DNA of 64,000 nucleotides from Guillardia theta CCMP2712 (Eukaryota > Cryptophyceae > Pyrenomonadales > Geminigeraceae). The stretch lies in the NCBI RefSeq assembly GCF_000315625.1, contig NW_005434661.1, positions 877,467 to 941,466 of the forward strand, read 5' to 3'. The translations under genes were made by a program, and so were the position numbers. Positions 41,640 to 51,120 of this stretch are shown in pieces; within the stretch, counting starts at the first letter, position 1, and each line of letters opens with the position of its first letter. Below the pieces are notes generated by a model. That model saw nothing but the letters and a program-made list of their open reading frames with translations, had not been told where the DNA came from and did not search any database.

Positions 41640-41738
41640 CTACATCGTCCGCCTCGCAAACACGTAAGTCATCTTGGTTTACAGGAGAGTTTTTGTTAAC
41701 TCGGCGCTATCTGACTGGCACGGCTGGCATACGTTCCA
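41640..41738 (+). repeat. 99-bp direct repeat, copy 2
   Basis: See 41183-41281. This copy is followed 12 bp later by the TATA-bearing 27-mer (41750-41776) also found at 28549. Confidence 0.85.
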
Positions 41739-42571
41739 CTGGGCCATCAGCTCTATATAAGATCCATGTGATCCGTCCGACCGTCACGTCTTTCCGGAGA
41801 AAACATCACGGTACGGAAGGATCTCCATAGCACACTCACACTGGCAGGGCGCGGCAAGTTCGAAAAGACTCGGGATGATGAAGATGCCGCCCCGGGTTCA
41901 AGTTGCCCAGTGGAGCCGGGACCTTCATATGCCGTGGTACCCTACCCATCTTTCGATGTAACGTATACCACCCCCACCCATCTCCAGGCTTTCGTGCTCT
42001 ACATTACTTCTTAAATTAAAATTGTTATGTGTCACTACTCGTAGTACTTAACGTTGTACCAACGTCTTGCAATTTAAAATTTGAATGTAGTTATTGTAAA
42101 ACTTTCGCTCAATTGATTGGCTAAAGCATGCAGATAGATGTGCGAAAGAATTGGGTATTTTGAAGGACCGGGTCATTTGTGACATTTTAAACCTCCCCCT
42201 GCCTGCGCCCTTTTTTTTGCTTGATTTGTGAGTTCAAATTTAAGGCCACCAAATGTGATATAGGGAAAAAGCAATCGAGTTTTCTTCTAAAATCACTCAA
42301 TAATTTGTACCATGACCTTAACTTTTAGAGTTTTATTCTCTTTTTATTTCATTTTTGGAAGTGTTGGATTAGCAGTGAAACTGAAATGTTTGTGCAGAAC
42401 GAGCGCTTGCAAGGTGTGTGAGATGTTAGCTTATGCTGTTGTAGGTGATGTTGCAAGCAAGTACAAGCATGATGAAGAACAGCTTAAGGTGTTGCATGGT
42501 CCAATTATATTACTCATGTTCTAATTACAATGAACACAGGAACAAAGTTAAGATGCACATTACAAACCATC
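41739..42571. other. Spacer, no gene recognised
   Basis: About 830 bp. A 70-codon ORF at 42312-42524 begins with a hydrophobic signal-like stretch but has no other support. The last five bases (CCATC, 42567-42571) form one half of the target duplication of the composite element. Confidence 0.5.
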
Positions 42572-42742
42572 TGTTGTATACACAACCTTGCGTAAGACGT
42601 TGAGCTCAGATGATCTTAGGATCTCTGTTTATTAAGCACACACACTCATCAGATCAGCAGCACCACTGCAGGAATCTGCATCGTCATCCTATTTCCCTAC
42701 GCTACGTCCAAGGGGCGTCCGGTATGAGTCCAGAATACAACA
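42572..42742 (-). repeat. 3' LTR of the composite element
   Basis: 171 bp, reverse complement of 35412-35582 with no difference seen. The adjacent internal bases read GTGGGAGCGA on the minus strand, a plausible polypurine tract. Confidence 0.92.
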
Positions 42743-42807
42743 TCGCTCCCACTGCGAGACGACAAGAAGGTCCACCTGTCGTTGACTTCGCTCAGAAGAA
42801 TCTTGAG

Positions 42808-45342
42808 TTAAGGATCAGCAGAAGAAGAGGAAGAAGAGCGGCGGGAAGGTGACGCTTGAGCTAATAAAGAAGATTCAAATTGTTGAATTAAAGCACGAAT
42901 ACCAGATTTCTTGTTGAGTTCAGAAGCTGATTTCCAGGAGTGATCAGCTGGGTTAGGGTAGCCTTTCCAATGAACAAGATATTGGATACCACGACCACGT
43001 TGACGTTTGTCGAGAATTTGTTCCACTTCGTATTCAAGGCCTTGAGCTGTCGAAAGAGGATCCGGTCGATCGACGTGAAGCTCGAAGTTGGGATCACGGT
43101 CCTGATGGGGGCGAAGCCACTTGAGGTTGAAGACGCTGTGTTCAAGATGACGAAAGCGATCGGTCAGTTCGAGATGAACAGTGTTGTCAGAAACAAAGGA
43201 GAGGACTTTGAAGGGACCAATAAAACGAGGACGGAGCTTGGGAAAGCTGTCGGTGATGGGAATATTCGTCGTTGAGAGCCACACGAGATCGCCGATGTTG
43301 AAATTGTGAGGGCGACGGTGTTGGTCAAGGGTCTGTTCAGTTGAACGAGCCATGTGATCGAGGGCATCGCGAGCTGCTTCCATGTGCACTTGGATGGCTT
43401 CGCGAATGTCGTCAGGATCATCAGACGAGTTGGAAAGGTCAGGGAGAGCCAGTTGAGTTTTGACGTTGCGGCCATAAATAATCTCGAATGGCGCAAGGCC
43501 TGTTGAACGTTTGACGGAAGAATTGTAATGCATCTCGAAGAGGGGAAGAAATCTGTCCCAGTCATGGTTGACGCGATTGGCACAGTAGATGCGAAGAGCT
43601 TCAATCAAGACGGAGTTGAGGCGTTCAGGTCGAGCATTGCCTTGAGGATAGTAAGGCGAAGAATGCTTGATTTTGACCTGCAAGAGTTCGAAAAGTTTAG
43701 TCCAGAAGGCAGAAGAGAAGATTTTTGCATTATCTGAAATGATTTCGTTGGGAAGGCCTTGGTTGGCGCAGACTTTCGAAACGAAAAGATCGGCAGCTTG
43801 TTGAGAGGTGAGAGTCTTCTTGCATGGAGACAGAAAGACACGGCCAGAAAAGTTGTCAACACAAACGAAGATCGAGTCGTAATGAGAACGAGTAGGCGGG
43901 AAGCCGGAAACAACATCGATGGAGATTGTAGCAAAACGATCAGACGGAGCTACTTGACTGTGCGACGGTCCCATCTGTGGCTTGCGATAAGATTTGTATT
44001 GGATGCAAGATTGACAGGAAAGGATATAACGTTCGACTTGTTGACGCATAGAGGGCCAACAAACAACAGGAACAAGAGCCAAGTATGTTCGAGAGAAGCC
44101 GCGGTGACTGTGAAGGTCATGGGCACGGTAGAGAACCTCTTTGCGAACAGATTGAGGAATGCAAATGCGTTGGCGATGAAGACTATCTGTTAGAATCAGG
44201 AGATGATTTTCAAGGTGAAAATGCTTGTACGATGGGTTGTTTTGAACTGCTTGATAGATTGTAGAAAAGTATGAACACGAGGAATATGCTTGGACGATTG
44301 CGTCGTGAAGAGATTCGACGAGAGAAGCATTATCAGCAGGAGCATCGAGAGCAAGGAGATGATGAAAATCTTGATCATCTGAATGTAGGATTGCGTCAGC
44401 GCGTGGAGGTGCGACGTCGTCGTCGGGGTATTGGCGGCTGAGAGCGTCAGGGACAACATTATCGGTACCTTTCACGTGCGCGATCTCGACGATAGAGAAT
44501 TCACTGAGAGTTTCTAGCCAGCGGCGAAGACGACCTTTGAGATCCTTTTGAGTTTGAAAGTACGTGAGAGCCTTGTGATCAGTACGAAGGATGATGGGCT
44601 TGCCAAGAAGATAAAATTGGAAGTGGAGAAGCACGTCTTTGATGGCCAAAAGTTCGCGCTCAGTGGTTTGATAATTTCTTTCTGCATCAGTAAATAGGCG
44701 ACTGTAGAATCCAATGACTTTCTCTTTGTTGTCAGCGTCGTACTGAAGAAGAACACCGCCGAGAGCTGTGTTTGAGGCATCGGTGTGAACTTCTGTCCTA
44801 AGCGCTGGATCAAAGTGAGAGAGAATTGGGGAGGAGGTTAACCGGTGTTTGAGAAGATCAAAGGCTTGCTGACACTCGGGAGTCCATTGAAAGACGACAT
44901 TCTTACGAAGAAGAGCATGAAGAGGAGCAGCAATGTGGGCATAGTTGCGAATAAAGCGACGGTAATAGCCGGAGAGCCCAAGAAATATTTTGATCTCCTT
45001 TGCGTTGCTGGGTGGTGGCCAGTCAAGGATCGCACTGGTCTTGCTGGATTGGGTCGATATGCCATCAGCAGAGATTTGATGACCGAGGAACTCGACACTA
45101 TCTTGAAAGAGCTTGACTTTTGATTTCTTGAGGTAAACTTGATTCTCGCGGCATCGCAGAAGAACGCGACGAAGAGTGTTGAGGTGTTGATCAAACGTAC
45201 CGAAATCAAGGATGAGCAAGTCATCAATGTATGGGAATACACTGGTAATATCACGGAAGAGAAGAGTAATCCATTCTTGAAAAATATTGCTTGCGTGAAT
45301 GTAGCCGAATGGAAGATTGCGAGCCGGATGCATCTGTCCTCG
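42808..45342 (-). pseudogene. pol: Pol 3' part: RT (C-terminal), RNase H, integrase, chromodomain
   Basis: An open frame of over 841 codons, 5'-truncated inside RT. From Met at 45333: RT NLPFGYIHASNIFQEW and YIDD at 35-38; RNase H with HTDASNTALGGVL (Asp184), E226 and TDH at 251-253; integrase zinc module H405/H410 and C440/C443 (SCQSC). The catalytic core has D473 (SIDVVSGF), D534 (SDNAKIF) and E570 (NARPERLN). A chromodomain near 765-805 (YEVEQILDKRQRGRG, YLVHWKGYPNPADHSW) defines the chromovirus clade, whose chromodomain guides integration to marked chromatin. All seen catalytic residues are present, but the first RT motifs and protease are missing, so the gene is not autonomous. Confidence 0.93.
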
Positions 45343-45468
45343 AAGCTGATCTGGTCGAGAGGGTGAAGAGCTTTGCGAAGCGTTATCCGAACAGTAGGAC
45401 AGCTCAGGCTTGCAAGGCTGTGGAGGGATGCACCCCCGACGCTATCGCAGAAGCCATCCGCTCGACAT
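45343..45468 (+). repeat. Dispersed fragment at the junction of two retroelements
   Basis: Inverted match to 14728-14852. It joins the family 1 RT (45342 downward) to the family 2 RT (45469 upward), so it acts as a bridge between two pol fragments of the same orientation. Confidence 0.8.
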
Positions 45469-46204
45469 AGATCCCACGCTCTAACAAAAAGGCAAGATTC
45501 GCTTTCAACTCCTCCTCAAACGCGAGTGGTACAGGGTAAGTTTTCTTTTGTACCGCCTCAGCGTTATCCTTGAGTCGAATCGTCGCCTTGAAGGACCGAT
45601 CAAGAACAACGTCGCTAGGAATGTCATCACGAATGACATCCGCATAATCTTCCATGATTGCCTCGACTGCTTTCTTCTCCGGACTCGAAACATCGTCCGT
45701 CGGCTGAGCGATCTCCATGTTGCACACATGTACGACGTACCACTCGGACTCGTTACGCTTGAAGTCTCTCACCGCTTCTGTACAAGAAAGTACCTGGCAC
45801 AGAGAGACGCCCGCAGTAGCACCTCGATTATTTGCCGAACCGATGAGCAATGGGAGTTCGACCCTACGCTTGCGATAAGTGGCAAAAACTCTCGGTCGAC
45901 CTGCGTCAATCACGATCTTGTTCGCACACATCCATTCCCATGAGAGAATCATATCCGCATGCGGCAAGTCGAGCGTGTAGAATGATCCAGTACTCTTGAA
46001 GATCGAACCTACACCAAATTTCGTCTGAAAAACCATATCAGACGTGCTGCTACTCCCGTCAGCCATGATGACTCGCTTACGAACGTCTGCATCCTTGACC
46101 AACAGACCAAATTTGCGCACTGCTGCTGTGCTGATGAACGACTCTTCAGCAGCGGTGTCGAGCAATGCGTTCAGAGCTCCGAATTGAAAAGACACAGGAA
46201 CCAT
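45469..46204 (-). pseudogene. pol: Second Ty3/gypsy family: protease and RT start
   Basis: From ATG at 46204. Retropepsin-like start ALLDTAAEESFISTAAVRKF, where the usual D-T/S-G reads D-T-A, then ADMILSWEWMCANKIVIDAG (usually LG.DWL). The linker leads into RT (AVQKKTYPVPLAFEEELKAN) and ends at FLLERGI, before the RT palm. The unaltered catalytic triad is not present, and RT is cut at 45469 by the dispersed fragment. This protein is clearly different from the 35412 family. Confidence 0.85.
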
Positions 46205-46521
46205 TGGTAAAGCTTTGATCCGCTGCCAGAATCAACAGTAATACGGCATTTACGAACATCCCTGGGATTTCCCGATGGAGGTATGCCCGGGTCGAAGACA
46301 ACACTCGAAGTCTGCGAACCCGTGCTCCCGTCGATTGCGCCCTCCGCGGCATGGTTTAAAGGTTGCTCAGGACCATACTTTTGACAGTTATAGCACTTCA
46401 CCTTCTTCTTGTCGAACTTCTTCTCTTTGCCCTGTGCGTCGTCGCTCGGAGTAGGAGCCGACCGCTTGCCCACTGGCCTGACCGTCCTGTTGATGTCGCT
46501 GACGCAGGTTAAGAGCTTCAC
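46171..46521 (-). pseudogene. gag: Second family: nucleocapsid part of gag
   Basis: A frame overlapping the protease frame. A basic stretch (KEKKFDKKKVKCYNCQKYG) carries the first two Cys of a zinc knuckle, but the His and last Cys do not follow, so the knuckle is broken by deletion. The frame differs from both the gag and the protease parts. Confidence 0.75.
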
Positions 46522-46591
46522 GATACAACTGCGGTAAGTAATGGCAATCCCAAACGTCTTACCATCGCGTTCCGAAGTTCCATCAGCATGC

Positions 46592-47608
46592 TCAGTTCCT
46601 TCCTGAGCATAGCACGTGCATAGTCCATTTGTATTCCATCGACAAAGACACGTTCTCAGTTACCCAGCGCAACACTAGGTCTCTTGGACACAAGGTAGCA
46701 CGCCTGCAGGTGTGTAACCATCGCCTGGAATCTTGCGGTGTACGCCTCAACGGACTCCTTGGGCCCTTGCCTAGCCTGTTCTGCACATGACGCTCGAGTT
46801 TCTCAATAAACTCGAATGGTAACCATTTCAACAACAGTTTCTCCACAAACTGTTCCCAATCCCCATGCTCAGCTGAGAACTGATCTTGCTCAGCCATCGG
46901 GAGTGTAGCCCACCATAGCTGCACTTCCGGACCGAACGCAGAGATTGCAGCTCCTACCCACCTATGACGCGCAATACGGTGGAATTTACATCTGCCTTCC
47001 AGGTACCCAATCCATGAGACGATTGATTTCTCCATTGTCTGTTCGCCATTGTACTGCAGCAACGACTTCGGATCTAGTTTGCAAATCTGACCACCGTCAT
47101 TCTCCGCATGCTTCGGCTTAGTAGGCTTGACCTCGTCGTGAACCCGCTCACAAAGCAGGGCTCGCATTTCCGCTGCTTCCTCAGCGAGCTTGCGGTTTTC
47201 TCGCTGAGATTCTGCAAGTGCCTTCACAAGATCCTGAAGTTTGCAATCAGCCTCTCGCTGGGATTCTGCGAGTGCATTGATAAGACTGTGCATCTTATCC
47301 GTGTTAGTCTGTTCCACGGATCTGAGCTCCCTGCATGTACGGCGTAGTTGCTCGTTTTCTTCCAAGATGTCACGAAAACTGGCTTTCAAGGGAAGAGCGG
47401 GACCCTCTCTTTCGTTTTCATCCCTGCTCTCCAACCATGAAGGCACAGTGCGACCACTGTCAACACTATCGGCACGCAAAACAGCGTCTGGACGAAGGAC
47501 GGTTTCCGACGGATCATACGTACGCGATTGCATGATCACTACCGTAGCAAAACGCTGCTCTGCCGACCCATTCAGTGTCTCCTTCACAAAGCTGCCCAAC
47601 CGCGACAT
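46592..47608 (-). pseudogene. gag: Second family: gag N-terminal and capsid region
   Basis: From ATG at 47608 (the frame is open six codons further with a GTG). A coiled coil at about 75-160 (SLINALAESQREADCKLQDL, repeated once as LVKALAESQRE) is followed by a capsid-like region (KSIVSWIGYLEGRCKFH, FGPEVQLWWATLPMAEQDQF, WEQFVEKLLLKWLPFEFIEK). The frame then runs into non-homologous residues, consistent with a frameshift before the nucleocapsid at 46521. No LTR of this family was identified upstream. Confidence 0.8.
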
Positions 47609-47852
47609 GCTTCGACTCTGACACACGAAGTGATCCCGTCAAGAAAGCAAAGAGCAAGTGTGCGACAGCAATGCACAATCCAACGGCACTTTATTCCAAA
47701 TCGACGTTTGAGATAAAGAAAAGTAAGTAATCTAATTTCCTAAGAAACGATACTGCCTAGGACACCTACTTAAAGAAAGACAGAAATAAACATATCCTAT
47801 CAGGTTTGACCTCTCTTTGTTGCCCGACCAAATAGTAGAGCTGGTCCTGTCT

Positions 47853-47920
<68 letters not shown>
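47853..47920. repeat. (GTCCTC)n hexanucleotide microsatellite
   Basis: About 11 perfect copies, followed by diverged CTTGTTCTG triplet-like units to 47970. Confidence 0.95.
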
Positions 47921-48061
47921 TCTCCTTGTTCTGCTTGTTCTGCTTGTTCTTCTTGTGCTCCTTGTACTCTTTGCCTCCTCCTCAGCCTCCTCCTTTCACC
48001 TGTCAATACTCGTCCCGTCTGTCCAGTGCTTCTGTTCCTGTCCATCCTTTTTCATGACATC

Positions 48062-48208
48062 GATCATACTTCTTGTGTCCCTCATCTTTCGATCATACTT
48101 CTTGTGTCCCTCATCTTTCGATCATACTTCTTGTGTCCCTCATCTTTCGATCATACTTCTTGTGTCCCTCATCTTTCGATCATACTTCTTGTGTTCCTCC
48201 TCTTTTTC
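48062..48208. repeat. 29-bp tandem repeat, nearly 5 copies
   Basis: Unit GATCATACTTCTTGTGTCCC plus TCATCTTTC. The first four copies are identical as read; the last is diverged. Confidence 0.95.
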
Positions 48209-48366
48209 GACGAGCTAGCTAAATCTGTATTCAACAACACACTTCTGCTCTTACTCTGAACTTGGTTTGTAACTCACCTCCTCACTCTCTTGGAACACTT
48301 CCCGTGCGTAATTGGTATGCACAGCATCACTTCGGCAAGAGGAAATCCACTTGAACTGATCATGTC

Positions 48367-50097
48367 ATGAACTGCTCCTTGGTGTCACTTTGTTCCACTG
48401 CCGAGATTGACGATCATGATCGCTGCATTCACGCTCAGCGCTTCCAACGATTCTCTGAGGTCGTTGCAGTCAAAGAGGCAGAAGGAGAGGGGGATGATGA
48501 GGTGGAGGAGTGCAGCAGGAGCTCCTTCATACCTATCAGCCTCACTGACTGATGCAAACAACAAGTCCGGCAGGAAGTCGATTCAGAGATGCGTCCAGAC
48601 CAACGATGGCAGCACTCAGACCTGCGAAGCATTGCTCGACGACTACATCTCCGAGAGGTTCAAGGACTTGAACAAGGTTACATGCATCATCTTGTCGTCG
48701 AGATGCTGTTCAAAGTCTGCTGACGCTGCCTCCAGGCAGGAGATGCTTGTAACACTCAGACTGACCTCACCCCCAAGGCACAAAGTAGCGGACCTCCTAT
48801 CCAAAGTCAACTCAAGTCGATTCTCAAGTGCACAACAGGAGCCCTTGACGAGACTCTGGATGAAGTCGATGCGTTCTTAGCGTCCTTGGAGAAAGACGTT
48901 TCCTCTGTTTCCGACGACGCGTTCTCTGGGGACGTCAGCCTGATCTTGGACGAAAGCTGCGAGATATGCGGGGCCGGCGGCGACGCAGTCTCGAGCAACT
49001 TGTCGAAACCTCCAACAGCGAGCAAGAGAGATGCCGGCGGCTCATCGCACGTCAGGACAAAGTCAAGGTCACCTGCTAGTATCAAGAAGGAAGGCAGCAA
49101 GACTCTGCTCAACTCGACGGTCTCCTCTCGGTGTATACGACGACATGCTTGCATTTCATTTTTAGACTGCACTGAACGATGGAGAAGGGGCAAGACTTTT
49201 TCGAGCAGCATCTGCCAGAGATCGAAGGTTTGGACTCTCGGAATGTCGCCATGTGCCAGTGAAGGGTGGTTGTAAACACAGAAGAAGTTGAAACAAGACA
49301 CGAAGACTGCTGACAGAAGGCAGAAGAGCGTCAAATGGAATCAGGAGATTGTGAAAGTACTCGAGTACCCTGCTGGGACTGATAGGTATGAAGGATGAAA
49401 CAGAGAGGGGGGGGGGGGAAGGGTTTAAGACAGGAGAAGCAAGTGGTGTAGAGGAGGAGGAAGGGAGGGATGGGAGGGAGAGGAGGGAGGAGAGTTTGGG
49501 GAAGAGGCATTGTGGGTTCATGGAGCAACGCATGGCGGTCAGTTTCAGCCCTTCAAACAAGTCTGTGAGGCAGAGCAGGCAGAGCTTTATCCGATCCCTC
49601 CTGCAAGCTCCCATCAAACGATGCAGCAAGAACGTCATAGAAGAAGCAGAGAAGGGAGAGTCCGACCAAGACTCTGCTCGCCCTGTATGCATCTTCTCCC
49701 GCGTCATAGCTGCTGACAAGTGATCTAGGGCTCAGGCGTCAACAACGCGGAGGACAAGCTGAAGATGCCGAGGAAGAACATGCTCAATGCGACAATGAAG
49801 ATTCCCCTGACCTCCATGAAGCTTCCTTTAGACGACATGGCCGAGGCCACTGCGATGGGGTTGAACGAGGAGGCAGCTGCAGAGGACCAGGGTATGTCCA
49901 GCGAGGTGTATGAGGGCCTCCAACTGACCCCATCGAGCTGCGAGGGAGACGAAAGTTTCTTCTGCTCCAGCAGCAATGAAAGATCGTTGAACAAACACCT
50001 TTCCCAGACCGAGAGGCCGGCCAAGGGCCCGTCGGAGCCGCAGGACCTCACGGGCCTCTGCCTGTGGCTGACTCTCCGAGCCGCCATGCAGCTCTGA
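48367..50097 (+). CDS. Hypothetical multi-exon protein inside the composite element
   Basis: A chain of protein-like blocks separated by short GT-AG gaps. A first block around 48400-48545 (FSEVVAVKEAEGEGDDEVEE) is followed by one ending LLDDYISERFKDLNK at a GTTACA donor (48677). A long block from about 48737 runs through KSILKCTTGALDETLDEVDA to KKEGSKTLLNS, then GTCTCC..TTTAG near 49120-49166. A block with LNDGEGARLFRAASARDRRF follows, then one with KSVKWNQEIVKVLEYPAG ending at GTATGA. The last exon from about 49730 ends at 50095-50097. The product is Ser/Asp/Lys-rich and probably disordered. No family recognised. The start and some joins are unresolved. Confidence 0.45.
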
Positions 50098-50207
50098 GTC
50101 AGTGCAAAAGCGCTAGGAGCCAAGAGAACTCCACTGCTGTTCGGCGTCAGTTACGTTTACTCTTATGTTGAGAATGTATCTTCCAAAATCACTCCGAACC
50201 TCGCTGC

Positions 50208-50777
50208 TCATCCGGCCAAGTGGCGGCTCGCGTGCGAACGCTTACTGGCCATCCATGTCCCCAGAATCTTCTCAGCCTCCAGAACATTCCTCTCGCTGAT
50301 CGCTCGATCGCGCTCGACACTGAGTTGGGTGCAGGTTCTTTCAAGATGGGCTGATTGCTGTTGGATGAGTTGGAGCTGCTCTTGGTAGGCATGTTTCGCT
50401 TTGGTGCATAACGAAACCATGTTTTCGACATGATTCTCGATGTGTCTGATGATCGGTTCAAGAACAATGTGTAGTTTCAACTTCTCTTCAACCTGCCCTC
50501 CTTGCTTGGCGCTGACGAAGCTATCTGACATCTTGCAGCTGTGATCATCGCAAGGCAAGAGAGAAAGAGTGAGACTTTCTCCTCGAAGACATGAGGGAGG
50601 AGAGAGAATCTGCATGGCCGGGTTGGAGTCCTCCTTAGCACTCATGAACTCCAGCCTCGAAGATTGGCAGGACAGGTGCAGAGCCGGGAAAGGAGAAGGG
50701 GGAGGAGGAGAAGGGAGAGCAGGGCACTGTTCTAGCTCTTCTATCCTCATCTTCGCCTTCTTCAACTCCCTTTGCAT
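50208..50777 (-). CDS. Coiled-coil protein, unknown
   Basis: From ATG at 50777 (the frame is open three codons further upstream). A basic helical start (MQRELKKAKMRIEELEQ) and a Pro/Ser-rich segment are followed by a long C-terminal coiled coil (IIRHIENHVENMVSLCTKAK, YQEQLQLIQQQSAHLERTC, ERDRAISERNVLEAEKILG). No membrane segment. It could be the 3' exon of a larger gene, since a GC-rich stretch (50800-50990) sits upstream. Function unknown. Confidence 0.45.
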   Translation of the reverse strand: MQRELKKAKMRIEELEQCPALPSPPPPSPFPALHLSCQSSRLEFMSAKEDSNPAMQILSPPSCLRGESLTLSLLPCDDHSCKMSDSFVSAKQGGQVEEKLKLHIVLEPIIRHIENHVENMVSLCTKAKHAYQEQLQLIQQQSAHLERTCTQLSVERDRAISERNVLEAEKILGTWMASKRSHASRHLAG

Positions 50778-50786
50778 CTTCCTCAA

Positions 50787-51120
50787 CCTCAGCCCGACCA
50801 GCAGCCCCCCTGGGCCCGATGCAGGGGCCCGGGCCGGGCCGGGGCCATCGCCGCCGGGAACGGCCGCGGTCGAACGGCCGGGCCCGGGCCGCGGATCCGG
50901 GCGGCGGGCGGTACGTTCCGAAGTTCAGCGCCCGGCGGGCTGGCATCACTGACCGATCGTGGGGCCGAGGCCACGTGTGACAGCTGCCGTTGAACAGTAA
51001 CGAAAACATGATTGAACTTGTATTATAAGGCTACTAAACTTCAACAAGACAGGTGAAGATTTTCAAAACTTACCTGTCTTGTTGTTTCAGCTGTCTTGTT
51101 GTTTCACCTATCTTGTTGTT
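50787..51120. other. GC-rich island and small tandem repeat
   Basis: 50800-50940 is extremely GC-rich with GGGCCCGGGCC-type strings. 51074-51122 holds three copies of a TGTCTTGTTGTTTCA-like unit overlapping the 3' end of the NACHT gene. No gene supported. Confidence 0.6.

Noticed and set aside
42312-42524. Small secreted protein ORF
   Set aside because: 70 codons with a hydrophobic start but no splice, family or context support.
48062-48208. CRISPR-like array
   Set aside because: Units are contiguous with no spacers, in eukaryotic DNA; a simple tandem repeat.
47817-48218. Poly-serine ORF and antisense Arg-Thr repeat ORF
   Set aside because: Products of the (GTCCTC)n microsatellite and the 29-bp tandem repeat.
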